Notes: generated by a model from the letters alone, not told the origin. DNA of 35,979 nt from Promethearchaeota archaeon (GCA_016840165.1 JAEOSU010000023.1:1-35979), one strand, 5' to 3'. Counted from the first letter of the stretch, positions 1-9,696 are shown. Numbers and translations: made by a program.

Positions 1-2114
1 AGGAAGAACCTGAATCAAAAGATCTACTCATTCATTATGAAAATTTAAAAACGGGAGAATTTGACAATTTTCATGCAAATTTAGTTGTATTAGCTACTCC
101 TTTAGTTCCCTCTGAAGGATCTATGCAATTAGCCAAGATTTTAGGGATACAACGGGATGAATATAATTTTTTCCAAGAACAAAATTATTATAATAAATCG
201 AAATCAACTAAAGATGGGATATATTTATGTGGATTTTGTCAAGGCCCAATGGATATACCAGAAACTGTAGCAGATGCTAGTGGTGTTGCGGGTCAAGTTG
301 CTGCTCTTTTAAATTCTGTTAAATTTGATCAAATTAAAGAAAAAGAAATCGAAGTACCAGAATTGGAAATTAAACCTACTGATGAACCTAGAATTGGAGT
401 CCTTATTTGCCATTGTGGAATTAATATTGGAAAGTATGTTCATGTACCATTATTGGCAGAATATGTGAGAGCTTTACCAAATGTTGTACATTGTGAAGAT
501 AATTTATATTCATGCAGCTCAGATTCTCAAGCAAGAATTAAAGAACTGATTGCCAACCATAAATTAAATAGATTCATTGTTGCCTCATGTACTCCTCGTA
601 CCCATGAATCCTTGTTTCAAGAAACCTGCCAAGAAGCAGGACTAAATAAGTATCTATTCGAGATGGTAAACATTAGAGATCAATGTTCTTGGGTGCATAT
701 GGATGATGCAGAAGCTGCCACTCAAAAAGCTAAAGATTTAATACGAATGGCGGTTGCAAAATCACGATTGCTCAGTCCATTAAAAGAAGAATTATTAAAG
801 ATCACTCCCACAGCATTAATTATTGGGGGTGGTATTGCTGGAATGACCGCAGCTCTAAATCTTGCTAATCAAAACTTTAAGACATTTATTATTGAAAAAG
901 AAGGATTTTTAGGGGGCAATCTTAATTATTTAAATGTTCTCTACCCAATTGAAGAAAATGCTTCAGACTTCCTTGATCGCACTATTAAAGAAGTTAATTC
1001 TAATGAGAACATTCAAATCTATCTGAAAGCAAAAATTCAAGAGATAAAAGGATATGTTGGTAATTATATCGTTTCAGTTATTGATTCTAAGAATAAGTCT
1101 CAAGAATTGAGCATCGGAACTATAATAGTAGCAACCGGAGGTCAGGAATATAAACCTAAGGATTTATTTCAGTATAAAAAAGAAAATGAAAATGTAATGA
1201 CCCAACTGGAATTAGAACAGAAACTTAAGGAAAAAGGAAAGTCTTGGCTTGATGGTATAAAGAGAATTACAACAATTTTATGTGTTAATGCGAGACAACT
1301 TGAAGGAATAACTTATTGTTCAAATATATGTTGTGGAAATTCTATTAAAAATGTTGGACTCCTGAAAAAGCTAAAACCAGAATTAGAAATTATCGTGCTC
1401 TATCGAGATCTTCAAATGGCTAAAAAGAGATATGAAGATTATTATCGAGATCGTAGAAAGGATGCTATATTCCTAAGATATGATTTAGATAACTTACCAA
1501 TTATTAGCAAAAAGAAAAAATCCCCAGAAGAATATAATATCAAAGTTTTTGATACAAATCTTCAAGATTTTATTGAATTTAACACTGATTTAATTGTATT
1601 ATCAACACCCATTGTACCAGCAGATAATCTAGAAGAACTCGCCAAAATGCTTAAAGTTCCTTTAGATAAAAACGGATTTTTCTTAGAAGCTCACGTAAAA
1701 TTAAGACCATTAGATTTCGCAACGGATGGAATATTCTTATGTGGATGTGCCCAGTGGCCAAAAAATATACAAGACACCATTTCTCAAGCTAATGGAGCGG
1801 CGGCAAGAGCGAGTAGATTTTTAAGTGCAAAAGAGATTACTACTTCGGGAATTGTTGCAGAAGTAGATCCAATTAATTGTATAGGATGTGGAAAGTGTCA
1901 ATCTGTTTGTCCTTATAATGCTATAGATATTTTAGAATCGACTAAAGATTTTGAAGATATTTCTCTAGTCGTTAAAAAATCGTTTATTAATTCAGCACTT
2001 TGTAAAGGCTGTGGCACTTGCGCTGCCACATGTCCGAATGGAGCTATATCCATAAAACAATACGATTTCGATCAAATAACCGCAATGATTGACTCATATT
2101 TATTAGAAACATAA
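1..2114 (+). CDS. hdrA: HdrA-like double-module iron-sulfur flavoprotein (5' partial)
   Basis: The reading frame is open to the left edge, so the first ATG (123) is internal; about 704 codons are visible. HdrA is the FAD and Fe-S electron-bifurcating subunit of cytosolic heterodisulfide reductase-type complexes. In order: the tail of an upstream FAD module (LVVLATPLVPSEG); an HdrA N-terminal-type domain (GVLICHCGINIG, later CTPRTHE); a second FAD module with the dinucleotide fold GGGIAGM and the HdrA cysteine cluster YCSNICC; then two C-terminal ferredoxin motifs, CIGCGKCQSVCP and CKGCGTCAATCP. It is therefore at least one and a half HdrA units fused. MvhD follows 17 bp downstream, consistent with an HdrA-MvhD electron-transfer unit. 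The 923-codon gene at 3958 is a paralogue. Family assignment is firm; the redox partners are inferred. Confidence 0.9.
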   Translation, partial: EEPESKDLLIHYENLKTGEFDNFHANLVVLATPLVPSEGSMQLAKILGIQRDEYNFFQEQNYYNKSKSTKDGIYLCGFCQGPMDIPETVADASGVAGQVAALLNSVKFDQIKEKEIEVPELEIKPTDEPRIGVLICHCGINIGKYVHVPLLAEYVRALPNVVHCEDNLYSCSSDSQARIKELIANHKLNRFIVASCTPRTHESLFQETCQEAGLNKYLFEMVNIRDQCSWVHMDDAEAATQKAKDLIRMAVAKSRLLSPLKEELLKITPTALIIGGGIAGMTAALNLANQNFKTFIIEKEGFLGGNLNYLNVLYPIEENASDFLDRTIKEVNSNENIQIYLKAKIQEIKGYVGNYIVSVIDSKNKSQELSIGTIIVATGGQEYKPKDLFQYKKENENVMTQLELEQKLKEKGKSWLDGIKRITTILCVNARQLEGITYCSNICCGNSIKNVGLLKKLKPELEIIVLYRDLQMAKKRYEDYYRDRRKDAIFLRYDLDNLPIISKKKKSPEEYNIKVFDTNLQDFIEFNTDLIVLSTPIVPADNLEELAKMLKVPLDKNGFFLEAHVKLRPLDFATDGIFLCGCAQWPKNIQDTISQANGAAARASRFLSAKEITTSGIVAEVDPINCIGCGKCQSVCPYNAIDILESTKDFEDISLVVKKSFINSALCKGCGTCAATCPNGAISIKQYDFDQITAMIDSYLLET

Positions 2115-2131
2115 AATTTTAGTGAAAAAAA

Positions 2132-2569
2132 ATGCCAAAAACGAAAACCAAAATTAAACAACCAGATTTCAATCCTGAAATCTTAGTATTCTGTTGTAAC
2201 TGGTGCTCATATGCAGGAGCAGATTTGGCAGGTGTTTCTAGGTTTCAATATCCTCCTAATATGCGGATCGTAAGAGTAATGTGCTCTGGTAGAGTCGATC
2301 CTGCCTTTATAATAAAAGCATTGAAGGATGGCGCTGATGGTGTCTTAATTACAGGATGTCATATAGGAGATTGTCATTATATCTCTGGAAATGAATACGC
2401 AAGAGAAAGGTTCGGTCGGTTGCATGAGATTATTATAAAACAATTAGGGATAAATGAAAAAAGAGTTCGATTGGAATGGGTCAGTGCTTCCGAAGGCAAA
2501 AGATTTGCTGAATTAATCACAGAATTTACAAACGAGATTAAAGAGTTAGGACCTCTTAAAGTCTTATAA
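2132..2569 (+). CDS. mvhD: MvhD-type [2Fe-2S] electron transfer subunit
   Basis: A 145-residue protein of the usual MvhD size. MvhD is a small Fe-S protein that passes electrons between a hydrogenase or formate dehydrogenase and HdrA. The cysteine pattern is characteristic: FCCNWCSYAGAD near the N terminus, CSGRVDP around residue 50, and the paired motif GCHIGDCHY around residue 75. It starts at ATG 2132, 17 bp after the partial hdrA-like gene, and is probably co-transcribed with it. A hairpin with a T tract at 2606-2632 probably ends this transcript. No hydrogenase subunit is visible in the window, so the electron source is unknown. Confidence 0.9.
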   Translation: MPKTKTKIKQPDFNPEILVFCCNWCSYAGADLAGVSRFQYPPNMRIVRVMCSGRVDPAFIIKALKDGADGVLITGCHIGDCHYISGNEYARERFGRLHEIIIKQLGINEKRVRLEWVSASEGKRFAELITEFTNEIKELGPLKVL

Positions 2570-2605
2570 TTTATTGATCTTTACTTAGTTACAAATAATT
2601 TTTCT

Positions 2606-2632
2606 GATTTTTTTGATAAAAAAATCTTTTTT
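2606..2632 (+). terminator. Hairpin plus T tract after mvhD
   Basis: A perfect 9-bp inverted repeat (GATTTTTTT, 3-nt loop GAT, AAAAAAATC) is followed directly by six T residues. It lies 37 bp after the mvhD stop. Archaeal termination mainly needs the T run, and the hairpin may assist. The pairing is directly visible; the function is inferred. Confidence 0.5.
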
Positions 2633-2739
2633 GAGGATAAAATTTAAATAATAATATATCTATTTTGTACACAATTATAAATCTTTTTGATAACGAAAAG
2701 TAAATCCTGAATATTAGTTATAAAAAACTTAAAAAAAGG

Positions 2740-3720
2740 GTGAGATTAATTTCTATAAATGAAAGGACTCATTCAAAAAAAGTCAACGATAAAAAGAAAG
2801 AAAATAGAATTTTGAATGAAAATCTACAGTTCATTTATAATGATAAGCAAATTCAACAACTTGGATTAAGTAAAGAATTGCTTAGAGACAAACAAATAGA
2901 ATATGAAAAAGAAACAGGTAAATCTGCTGTATGGGAAGGAAGGACTACAAGAACCTTTTACAGATATTTAACTGGTCAAAAAATATATGAACGCTCAAAA
3001 GACAGAATTTCTTTGTATATTTCTCCTCAAAAGAAGAGAAAATGGCATAAATTTATAGAAAACAATGAAAGTATTGCATCCTTTTCAAAATTAATTAGAG
3101 TTGGTGTTGATTATTATATAAAGCACCATTTAAATTCATTATTTGTCGAATCTAATATGGATAATAAAGACTTTTCCAATGTTCTGCTTGAGGTGAAAGA
3201 ATCTCTTACTGCGATAAAAGGATTTTCACAAATATTACTATTACAAGAATATAAAGAAGAGCTAAGTAATAAAGTAGCAAATGCTATTGAAAATATATAT
3301 GAACAATGTCAACTAATTGAATCGAAAATTTCAAATAGTAAAGGAGGAAAAAAAATCGATGTTTTATTGATTGAAGATTCTCCACAAACAGTCCTCCTTT
3401 TCGAAGAAATTTTTAAAAAAAAAGGTTATTCATACAAAACTGCTACAACAGGTCAAGGAGGATTAAATGAATTGAAAGCATCAATACCAAAAGTAGTATT
3501 ATTAGATGTAATGTTGCCCGATATTGATGGTTATGAAGTATGTAAGCAGATTAAAAAAAACAATAATTTAAAGCACATACCTGTTTTCTATGAAACAGTT
3601 ATACCTGAAGAGACAGTAAAAAGTAAAATTGAGGAAACGAGTGTAGATGGATACATCTTAAAACCTTTTGATATATCAGCTGTTATTGAACTATTAGACT
3701 CTATAATCTTATCTAATTAA
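2740..3720 (+). CDS. Response-regulator receiver protein with degenerate HisKA-like segment
   Basis: 326 residues from a GTG start preceded by AAAAAAAGG; no upstream ATG is in frame. The basic N-terminal 135 residues match no family I recognise. A stretch near 95-130 (SPQKKRKWHKF then IASFSKLIRVGVDYYI) looks like a short DNA- or protein-binding helical region. Residues 147-165 (LLEVKESLTAIKGFSQILL) resemble the dimerisation helix of histidine kinases, but Leu stands where the phospho-acceptor His would be. Residues 205-326 form a CheY-like receiver with acidic pair E212/D213, phospho-acceptor D256 (LLDVMLPDIDGYE) and K308 (LKPF). It may sense a phosphorelay and regulate the flanking hdr genes, but no cognate kinase is present. 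The receiver call is firm; the rest is tentative. Confidence 0.75.
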   Translation: MRLISINERTHSKKVNDKKKENRILNENLQFIYNDKQIQQLGLSKELLRDKQIEYEKETGKSAVWEGRTTRTFYRYLTGQKIYERSKDRISLYISPQKKRKWHKFIENNESIASFSKLIRVGVDYYIKHHLNSLFVESNMDNKDFSNVLLEVKESLTAIKGFSQILLLQEYKEELSNKVANAIENIYEQCQLIESKISNSKGGKKIDVLLIEDSPQTVLLFEEIFKKKGYSYKTATTGQGGLNELKASIPKVVLLDVMLPDIDGYEVCKQIKKNNNLKHIPVFYETVIPEETVKSKIEETSVDGYILKPFDISAVIELLDSIILSN

Positions 3721-3957
3721 AGAATAATTTCCTTTAAAAGCGAAAAATTCAATATATAGATTTATCCTACTATTTCTCAAAAATTTTTACAAATTTGATC
3801 GCCAATTATGATCATATCTTCGGTTATCGGACAAGAAACACTAGAATATTTCCGATTTCCATCACTAAAAATCAGAGGATTACTGTTTTTGATCAAAACA
3901 TTTAAATGCGTGATTAACTGATTTTGATAATAAAACTTTTAGTGGGTTTTGAAATTA

Positions 3958-6720
3958 ATGGAAGGTAGTGTTTTAGTTATTGGAGGTGGAATTGCGGGTA
4001 TTCAGACGTCATTAGATTTAACTGAATTAGGATATAAAGTATACTTAATTGAAGAAAAGCCTTCAATAGGCGGTCATATGGCTCAATTTGATAAATTATT
4101 TCCAAATAATGATTGTTCTCTATGCGTACTTGCTCCCAAAATGGTTTCGGTTTATAGAAATCCCAATATTGAATTATTAACTTTATCTAAGGTAATAAGA
4201 GCCTCCGGTACTGCTGGAGATTTTAATGTTACGATTTTAAAACATCCTAGATATGTGGATGAATCTAAATGTAGAGGTTGCGGAGATTGTGCTGCGCGCT
4301 GTCCAAAAATAGAAGTTCCAAATCTATTTGATATGAATCTTGGGAAGAGAAAATCTATTTATATTCCCTTTCCACAGGCAACACCTCCAGTTTACGTTAT
4401 TGACCCAGAATTATGTTTATTCTTAAATAGAAATGTATGTGGAGTTTGTCAAAAAGTATGTAAAGCTGAGGCTATAGATTTTGAACAACAATCGGAAGAA
4501 ATAAACATTAAAGTTGGAGCAATAGTAGTTGCGACTGGCTTTGATATGCTTGGAAAAGAATTAGGATCAAAATGGAGTTATAACTCTAAGAATGTAATTA
4601 ATGCTTTAGAATATGAACGTATGTTATCTCCTACCGGACCATTTGGTACACATATATTGCGACCAAGTGATGAGAAAGAACCAAAACATCTAGCTTTTAT
4701 TCAATGTGTCGGTTTAGGATATTCAGAGGACAATATCCCTTACTGTTCCCGAGTATGTTGTATGTATACCGCAAAAAATGCAAAATTAACGAAAGATTAT
4801 GCTGAAAATATTGAGATTACAGTTTTTAGACATAATATTCGTGTTTTTGGTCGAGATTTTTATGAATATACAAAAACTGCCGAAGATGAGTATGGGATAA
4901 ATTATATTAATAGTAAGATCCTCAGTATTGAGGAAGATCCTGAAACCAATGATTTGATAATAAATTATAAAGATATGACATCTAGAAAAGAAAAAAGTTA
5001 TAAAGCAAATCTTTTGGTTCTTGCAGCACCTTTAGTTCCTTCGGAGGGAACAAAAGAATTAGGAAAAATCTTAGGAATCGAATTAGATCAATACAACTTT
5101 TTTAAGTCCCACTCATACTTTAATAAATCTTTATCTACTAAAGAAGGGATATATTTAAGCGGTTTCATTCAGAGCCCAATGAACATATCTGAGACGGTTA
5201 CTAATGCTAGTGGAGTAGCGAGTGAGATAGCGACTTTATTGAAATCAGTAAGATTCTCACAGATAAAACAAAGAGTAATTGATATACTGCCAGAAAAGCA
5301 GATAATTAAAATCACTCCAAGAGCATTAATAATTGGTGGGGGCGTCTCTGGAATGACTGCTGCTCTAAATTTGGGTAATCAAGGATTTGAGACAATAATT
5401 TTAGAAAAACAGAATCAATTGGGAGGAAACCTCAATTATATTAATTTACTATATCCTACCAAGCAAAGCGGTTCTGATTTCCTTTTTAACATTGAGGAGG
5501 AAGTACGGAACCATCCTAACATTAAAGTCTTCCTTAATTCAGATATAGAGAGTATTACGGGGTCAATAGGCAATTATAATATTTCATTTTTGGATATAAA
5601 TAGTAAAGTTCGAAATTTTGTAGTTGGTATTATAATTATTGCTACAGGAGGTCAAGAATTTAAACCAGTTGATCTATTTCAATATAATCAAGTCAATAAA
5701 AACGTTTTGACGCTATTAGAACTAGAGAATAAATTAAAAAACAAGAAATATTCTTGGATAAAAAAAATTAAACATATAACATTTATCCTATGCGTTAAAG
5801 CACGACAAAAAGAAGGTTTCTCATATTGTTCCAATGTATGCTGTAGTAATTCAATAAAAAATATGAGAATATTAAAAGAGATTAATCCAAATATTAATAT
5901 CCACGTTTTATTCAGAGATCTTCATATGGCTAAGAAAGAATTTGAAGAAATTTTTAGTGAAAGGAAATATGTAGCTGATTATGTTAAATACGATTTAAAA
6001 AATATTCCTGAGATTATCAAAATCAGGGAAAACCCCGAAAAATATTTAATTAAAATCTTAGATGAGAGAAACCCAAATAAATTTATTGAATTTAAATCCG
6101 ATTTAGTGATATTAGCCACACCATTGATTCCGCCTGATGATTTACACCATTTATCGGAGATGCTTGATCTACCGCTCGATGAGAATGGATTCTTTATTGA
6201 AGCACATAGAAAATTGCGTCCCTTAGACTTTAAGGGACAAGGAGTATTTGTCTGTGGATCTGCCCAGTGGCCTAAAAACATTCAAGACTGCATCTCAGAA
6301 GCAAATGGAGCAGCAGGAAGAGCAAGTAGATTCTTGAGTTTAGAAAAAATATCAACAACAAAAGTAGAATTACTCTCATTTTTACTCTCTATTGAATGTT
6401 TCTTCAAGGATATGGAGGTAAATATTGATAAATGTAATGGATGTGGAAGGTGTGTGGAAGTATGCGAATTTAAAGCTATCTCCCTTGTTGATGCAAAACA
6501 AGAATATGAGGATGTGAGCGTACCCGCTAAAAAGGCTTACATTAACCCTGCTATATGTAAAGGATGTGGCAGATGTTCAGCTACATGTCGGTTAAAAGCA
6601 ATAAATCCAAGACATTATGACTTTAATCAAATATCCGCTATTATTGATCCATATTTTCTGAGTGGAATTAAAGCTGAACAAGAATTACAGAAAGATGGAC
6701 AAATGCCTGTTTTACATTAA
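3958..6720 (+). CDS. hdrA: HdrA-like double-module iron-sulfur flavoprotein
   Basis: A complete protein of about 920 residues. ATG 3958 is preferred to the in-frame TTG at 3949. The first module has an FAD fold at the N terminus (GGGIAGIQTS), the motif NNDCSLCVLAPKM, ferredoxin-type cysteines CRGCGDCAARCP and VCGVCQKVC, and the HdrA cluster YCSRVCCMYTAK. A second FAD module begins at GGGVSGMTAALN with cluster YCSNVCCSNS. Two C-terminal ferredoxin motifs follow (CNGCGRCVEVC, CKGCGRCSATC). It closely resembles the partial gene at the left edge, but lacks that protein's roughly 160-residue segment between modules (GVLICHCGINIG through WVHMDD). Cytosolic electron bifurcation or transfer is expected; there is no adjacent HdrB or HdrC. 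The paralogous pair probably arose by local duplication. Confidence 0.9.
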   Translation: MEGSVLVIGGGIAGIQTSLDLTELGYKVYLIEEKPSIGGHMAQFDKLFPNNDCSLCVLAPKMVSVYRNPNIELLTLSKVIRASGTAGDFNVTILKHPRYVDESKCRGCGDCAARCPKIEVPNLFDMNLGKRKSIYIPFPQATPPVYVIDPELCLFLNRNVCGVCQKVCKAEAIDFEQQSEEINIKVGAIVVATGFDMLGKELGSKWSYNSKNVINALEYERMLSPTGPFGTHILRPSDEKEPKHLAFIQCVGLGYSEDNIPYCSRVCCMYTAKNAKLTKDYAENIEITVFRHNIRVFGRDFYEYTKTAEDEYGINYINSKILSIEEDPETNDLIINYKDMTSRKEKSYKANLLVLAAPLVPSEGTKELGKILGIELDQYNFFKSHSYFNKSLSTKEGIYLSGFIQSPMNISETVTNASGVASEIATLLKSVRFSQIKQRVIDILPEKQIIKITPRALIIGGGVSGMTAALNLGNQGFETIILEKQNQLGGNLNYINLLYPTKQSGSDFLFNIEEEVRNHPNIKVFLNSDIESITGSIGNYNISFLDINSKVRNFVVGIIIIATGGQEFKPVDLFQYNQVNKNVLTLLELENKLKNKKYSWIKKIKHITFILCVKARQKEGFSYCSNVCCSNSIKNMRILKEINPNINIHVLFRDLHMAKKEFEEIFSERKYVADYVKYDLKNIPEIIKIRENPEKYLIKILDERNPNKFIEFKSDLVILATPLIPPDDLHHLSEMLDLPLDENGFFIEAHRKLRPLDFKGQGVFVCGSAQWPKNIQDCISEANGAAGRASRFLSLEKISTTKVELLSFLLSIECFFKDMEVNIDKCNGCGRCVEVCEFKAISLVDAKQEYEDVSVPAKKAYINPAICKGCGRCSATCRLKAINPRHYDFNQISAIIDPYFLSGIKAEQELQKDGQMPVLH

Positions 6721-6762
6721 ATACAGTATTAAAACCTAATTAGTAAAATTCTTTTCTTGATT

Positions 6763-7962
6763 TTATTTATAATTAGACATTTTATATAATAATCCTAACA
6801 CGATAATAAGAAATAAAGAAATTATCAATACTGTGTAATAGACTGCTTGAATGCCTCCAAAATGAAAAAAATAATCATAAGTTATTGGTATAAGTGCAGT
6901 TCCAATAAATTGGCCAAATGTAGCGAGTCCTGCCAAGGTCCCTCGACTTTTTATTGATAAGATTTGACTATAATACATGACTGTGGATATTAAAGTTCCG
7001 CCTGAGATTCCTAATAACATATAGGCAATTGAGACAAATATTAAGACTTCCATCCTGGTAATATCCCCTAAAGATAATAAAAGAATTAGTGCAATGAATA
7101 AACTAAGAATACTTGTAAGAATAGCACTCAATATCCCATATTTCTTTATTAAAAAACCGAAAATTGCGCTAGAAATTGCCCCAAATATTCCCGCAAATCC
7201 AATAATGAAACCTGAAAGATTTTCAGGAACAACACCTGTGAATGCTCTTGAAGTCCAAGTTATAACTGCGAGATAGGTCTGAGTTGCTAAAAAAACAGAG
7301 AGAATCATTAAAATAACAATAGATCTATGTAATTCGCGAGATAACTGTTGAAAAAAGGAGGAAATACTTTTAAATTCACTTTTATCGATTATAGGTTGTC
7401 TTAAAAAATATAAAAATCCAAATGCTATTACAGTAATGATTATGAAAATTATATACAAATATCTCCAACTAATTGTGACAATTTGACCAGCGATGATTGG
7501 TCCCAATCCGACCCCGAGATTAGCTATAGCTACTAGTAATCCTAATTTTTTTGAAACACTTGGTTCAGGAGTCATATCAGTGAGTAATGCAATCAATACG
7601 GGGTTTACAAAACCAAACCCAATACCTCCTAAAATATTCGCAATCGCATAGGAAACCAATGAAAAGGAAAATATGGCAATTACAGTCCCACAACCAAATA
7701 TTATAAGTCCAAATAGGATGACGGGGAACCTTCCTTTGACATCACTTATTGCCCCTGAGAATAATTGGACAAAAGCGAATGGAAACATAAATGCAGGAAT
7801 CGCAATTAAAATTTCAGTCGGTGAAACACTAAAATCTGCAGATAGAACTCCAAACAGCACCAATATAACATTTCCGGTAAGCGGGCCTAGCCAAAATAAT
7901 AAGTAAATAATAATCTCTATTAAAATCGAGTTTTTTATCTTCGGAGTGTTATTGATTTCCAT
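6763..7962 (-). CDS. MFS transporter, drug/solute exporter-like
   Basis: 399 residues with about twelve hydrophobic segments and the MFS loop signature between helices 2 and 3 (GAISDVKGRFPVILFG). Glycine-rich GGIGFGFVNPVLIALLTD in helices 4-5 and GLGPIIAGQI fit the DHA1-type exporter branch better than the GPH family found elsewhere in the window. ATG at 7962. It is convergent with the hdrA-like gene and just downstream of the orphan gene ending at 8018, on the same strand with a 55-bp gap, so the two may share a transcript. Substrate cannot be inferred. Confidence 0.85.
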   Translation of the reverse strand: MEINNTPKIKNSILIEIIIYLLFWLGPLTGNVILVLFGVLSADFSVSPTEILIAIPAFMFPFAFVQLFSGAISDVKGRFPVILFGLIIFGCGTVIAIFSFSLVSYAIANILGGIGFGFVNPVLIALLTDMTPEPSVSKKLGLLVAIANLGVGLGPIIAGQIVTISWRYLYIIFIIITVIAFGFLYFLRQPIIDKSEFKSISSFFQQLSRELHRSIVILMILSVFLATQTYLAVITWTSRAFTGVVPENLSGFIIGFAGIFGAISSAIFGFLIKKYGILSAILTSILSLFIALILLLSLGDITRMEVLIFVSIAYMLLGISGGTLISTVMYYSQILSIKSRGTLAGLATFGQFIGTALIPITYDYFFHFGGIQAVYYTVLIISLFLIIVLGLLYKMSNYK

Positions 7963-8017
7963 TTAATAAAAAAAAGGTAATTAAAAATAAGAATTTATAG
8001 GATTGAGATTAATAAAA

Positions 8018-9430
8018 TCAATAAATTATCTTCTTTGTTTTTCTCGTCTTAATATAAAAGTAGTACACATTTATAATTACGAAAACAACTATTAGAGCCC
8101 ATTGAAAAGGAGCCCAGTCTGCGATAATAGAAAGACCTAATAAGGTTAACAATAAGTTAGTTGTAATGTCCTTAATAAATTCACCCTTTTCCATGGAACT
8201 TTCCACTTTTTCTTGGATTATTCGGTCCGTATCAATTTCTTGCAAATATTCACTAATTAAATTCTTAATCTCATCATCTTTTTCAATATAGTTTATAGCT
8301 TTATTTGGATTTATAATCCAGTCTTTCAAGATCGCATTAGAGATGAAAGCTTTAGTTTGAAAATCACAGGCTTTCTCAAAAAATTTATAGAAATCCTTAA
8401 TATCGAAATCTTTATCATCTTCTTCTTTAGATATAGCAGAATATTTCCCATAAATTACTTTTTTATCAAATTCTTCGGGAAAGTCGTAAATACCTCTCAA
8501 GGCATTAGTAAATTTCGAGGAATAAAATGCATCTCGCTCCTTCGCTCTAAATATAGTCAAGAAGGGTGCAAACAATTTATTGTCTTGGTTAATGATGGTC
8601 AATGCTTCAGAGTATCTTAGATTAAGTTTTAATAATTCTTTTATTATAGTCCTTCCAATTTGGATGAGTTTATAGAGGGTTTTTGTTCTGTTTACATCAC
8701 TGGTAGTACATTTTAAGATTAATTTATCGTTATCAAAATAACCCGTTAATTTATCCTTATATATTGTAAAACCAAATGTACTCTCGTATTTTTTATCTAC
8801 TTTCAGGTAAAATTGTGATAGAGATGCTTCGGGATAGCAGCTGGATAGAAGATGATGGGTATTAACATCTCTTCCAGGGACTTTGAAAATTAAATAAATT
8901 TCATTATTTCCTTTGGGAATGGTATAGGACTTCCAATCGAATTCAATATCTTGTTCCTTCACTTTTAGCAGCTTTTGGTTAACATCTCTATAATATACAT
9001 GTGATCCATTGTTTACTGCAAAAAATATATTATGAGAAAATCGTAACTTTTTTAACACATTTCCAATATATGGGATCTCGGGTGTCAGCTTATTTTCAAT
9101 GAGATTTATCCTAAAATGATAATTTTGAATCCCATCCTTAATTAGTAGGTGAGTCAGCGAGAATTTCGAATCAACTTTTCCCTTCTTTAATGTTTTAATA
9201 ATTCGTCTCTCTAAATCTTCTTTAAAATTTTTTGCGAACTCTTCTTTTTGAGCTTTTTCTCTATTTTTTTTCTCTTTTAATGCTTTACTTTTCTTTATGC
9301 GCTCTTGAATTTCCGCTTCTGAAAGTTTTTCAGTTTCTTCTTCTCCCTCTTGTTCTTCTTGGGTAACTATTTCCTCTTCTACACTCTCATCATCAATTAA
9401 ATACTTTTCTTTAGGTGTCCTTTCGCTCAT
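8018..9430 (-). CDS. Orphan protein: charged coiled-coil N terminus, two C-terminal membrane segments
   Basis: 470 residues from ATG 9430; I recognise no family. The first 80 residues are highly charged (runs of Glu, then Lys/Glu heptad-like sequence) and probably coiled coil. The middle (about 85-400) looks like a mixed alpha/beta soluble domain without known motifs. The C terminus holds two hydrophobic segments (about 420-438 and 442-458) followed by a basic tail KTRKTKK, giving a tail-anchored topology with the bulk probably in the cytosol. It is upstream of the MFS gene on the same strand. Function unknown. Confidence 0.7.
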   Translation of the reverse strand: MSERTPKEKYLIDDESVEEEIVTQEEQEGEEETEKLSEAEIQERIKKSKALKEKKNREKAQKEEFAKNFKEDLERRIIKTLKKGKVDSKFSLTHLLIKDGIQNYHFRINLIENKLTPEIPYIGNVLKKLRFSHNIFFAVNNGSHVYYRDVNQKLLKVKEQDIEFDWKSYTIPKGNNEIYLIFKVPGRDVNTHHLLSSCYPEASLSQFYLKVDKKYESTFGFTIYKDKLTGYFDNDKLILKCTTSDVNRTKTLYKLIQIGRTIIKELLKLNLRYSEALTIINQDNKLFAPFLTIFRAKERDAFYSSKFTNALRGIYDFPEEFDKKVIYGKYSAISKEEDDKDFDIKDFYKFFEKACDFQTKAFISNAILKDWIINPNKAINYIEKDDEIKNLISEYLQEIDTDRIIQEKVESSMEKGEFIKDITTNLLLTLLGLSIIADWAPFQWALIVVFVIINVYYFYIKTRKTKKIIY

Positions 9431-9604
9431 TAATAATAACCAGAATCTAATTTTTTAAGGTAATAAAATAAGTAGATCGAATTTTTTAAAATAATAGTCT
9501 TGAATATTTTAAATTTATCTAAGTATACTATTTCTCCTTGACAAATCTGTACATTATATTATCCCAATAGGCTTTTGCATATTATCTTGAGATATATCTT
9601 TAAT

Positions 9605-9624
9605 CGTGAAAGGATGGTTTCACG
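9605..9624. repeat. 7-bp inverted repeat, possible operator or hairpin
   Basis: Arms CGTGAAA and TTTCACG are perfect complements separated by GGATGG. The site is 118 bp upstream of the transporter ATG. The GTGAAA/TTTCAC core recurs in the larger inverted repeat at 30060-30099, so both might be read by one regulator, although arm length and spacing differ. Confidence 0.4.
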
Positions 9625-9673
9625 AACTTTTATTTTAGTTTAACCTTAGAAAAGCTTGAAAGAAATGACAAGT

Positions 9674-9696
9674 AACTATTAAATAGTTTAATAGTT
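9674..9696. promoter_or_regulatory. 23-bp hyphenated palindrome next to TATA-like box
   Basis: Perfect 10-bp arms AACTATTAAA and TTTAATAGTT are separated by TAG. The right arm touches a TATA-like element TTTTATAAAA (about 9694-9703), so a dimeric regulator bound here would lie against the TBP/TFB site of the GPH transporter gene starting at 9742. Symmetry is seen directly; the operator role is inferred. Confidence 0.5.

Noticed and set aside
123..125. ATG as start of the first hdrA-like gene
   Set aside because: The frame is open to the window edge and the preceding residues match the internal sequence of the paralogue.
3808..3921. A 37-codon ATG-started ORF in the gap before the second hdrA-like gene
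   Set aside because: No ribosome binding site, no recognisable composition or hydrophobic pattern; such short frames are expected by chance.
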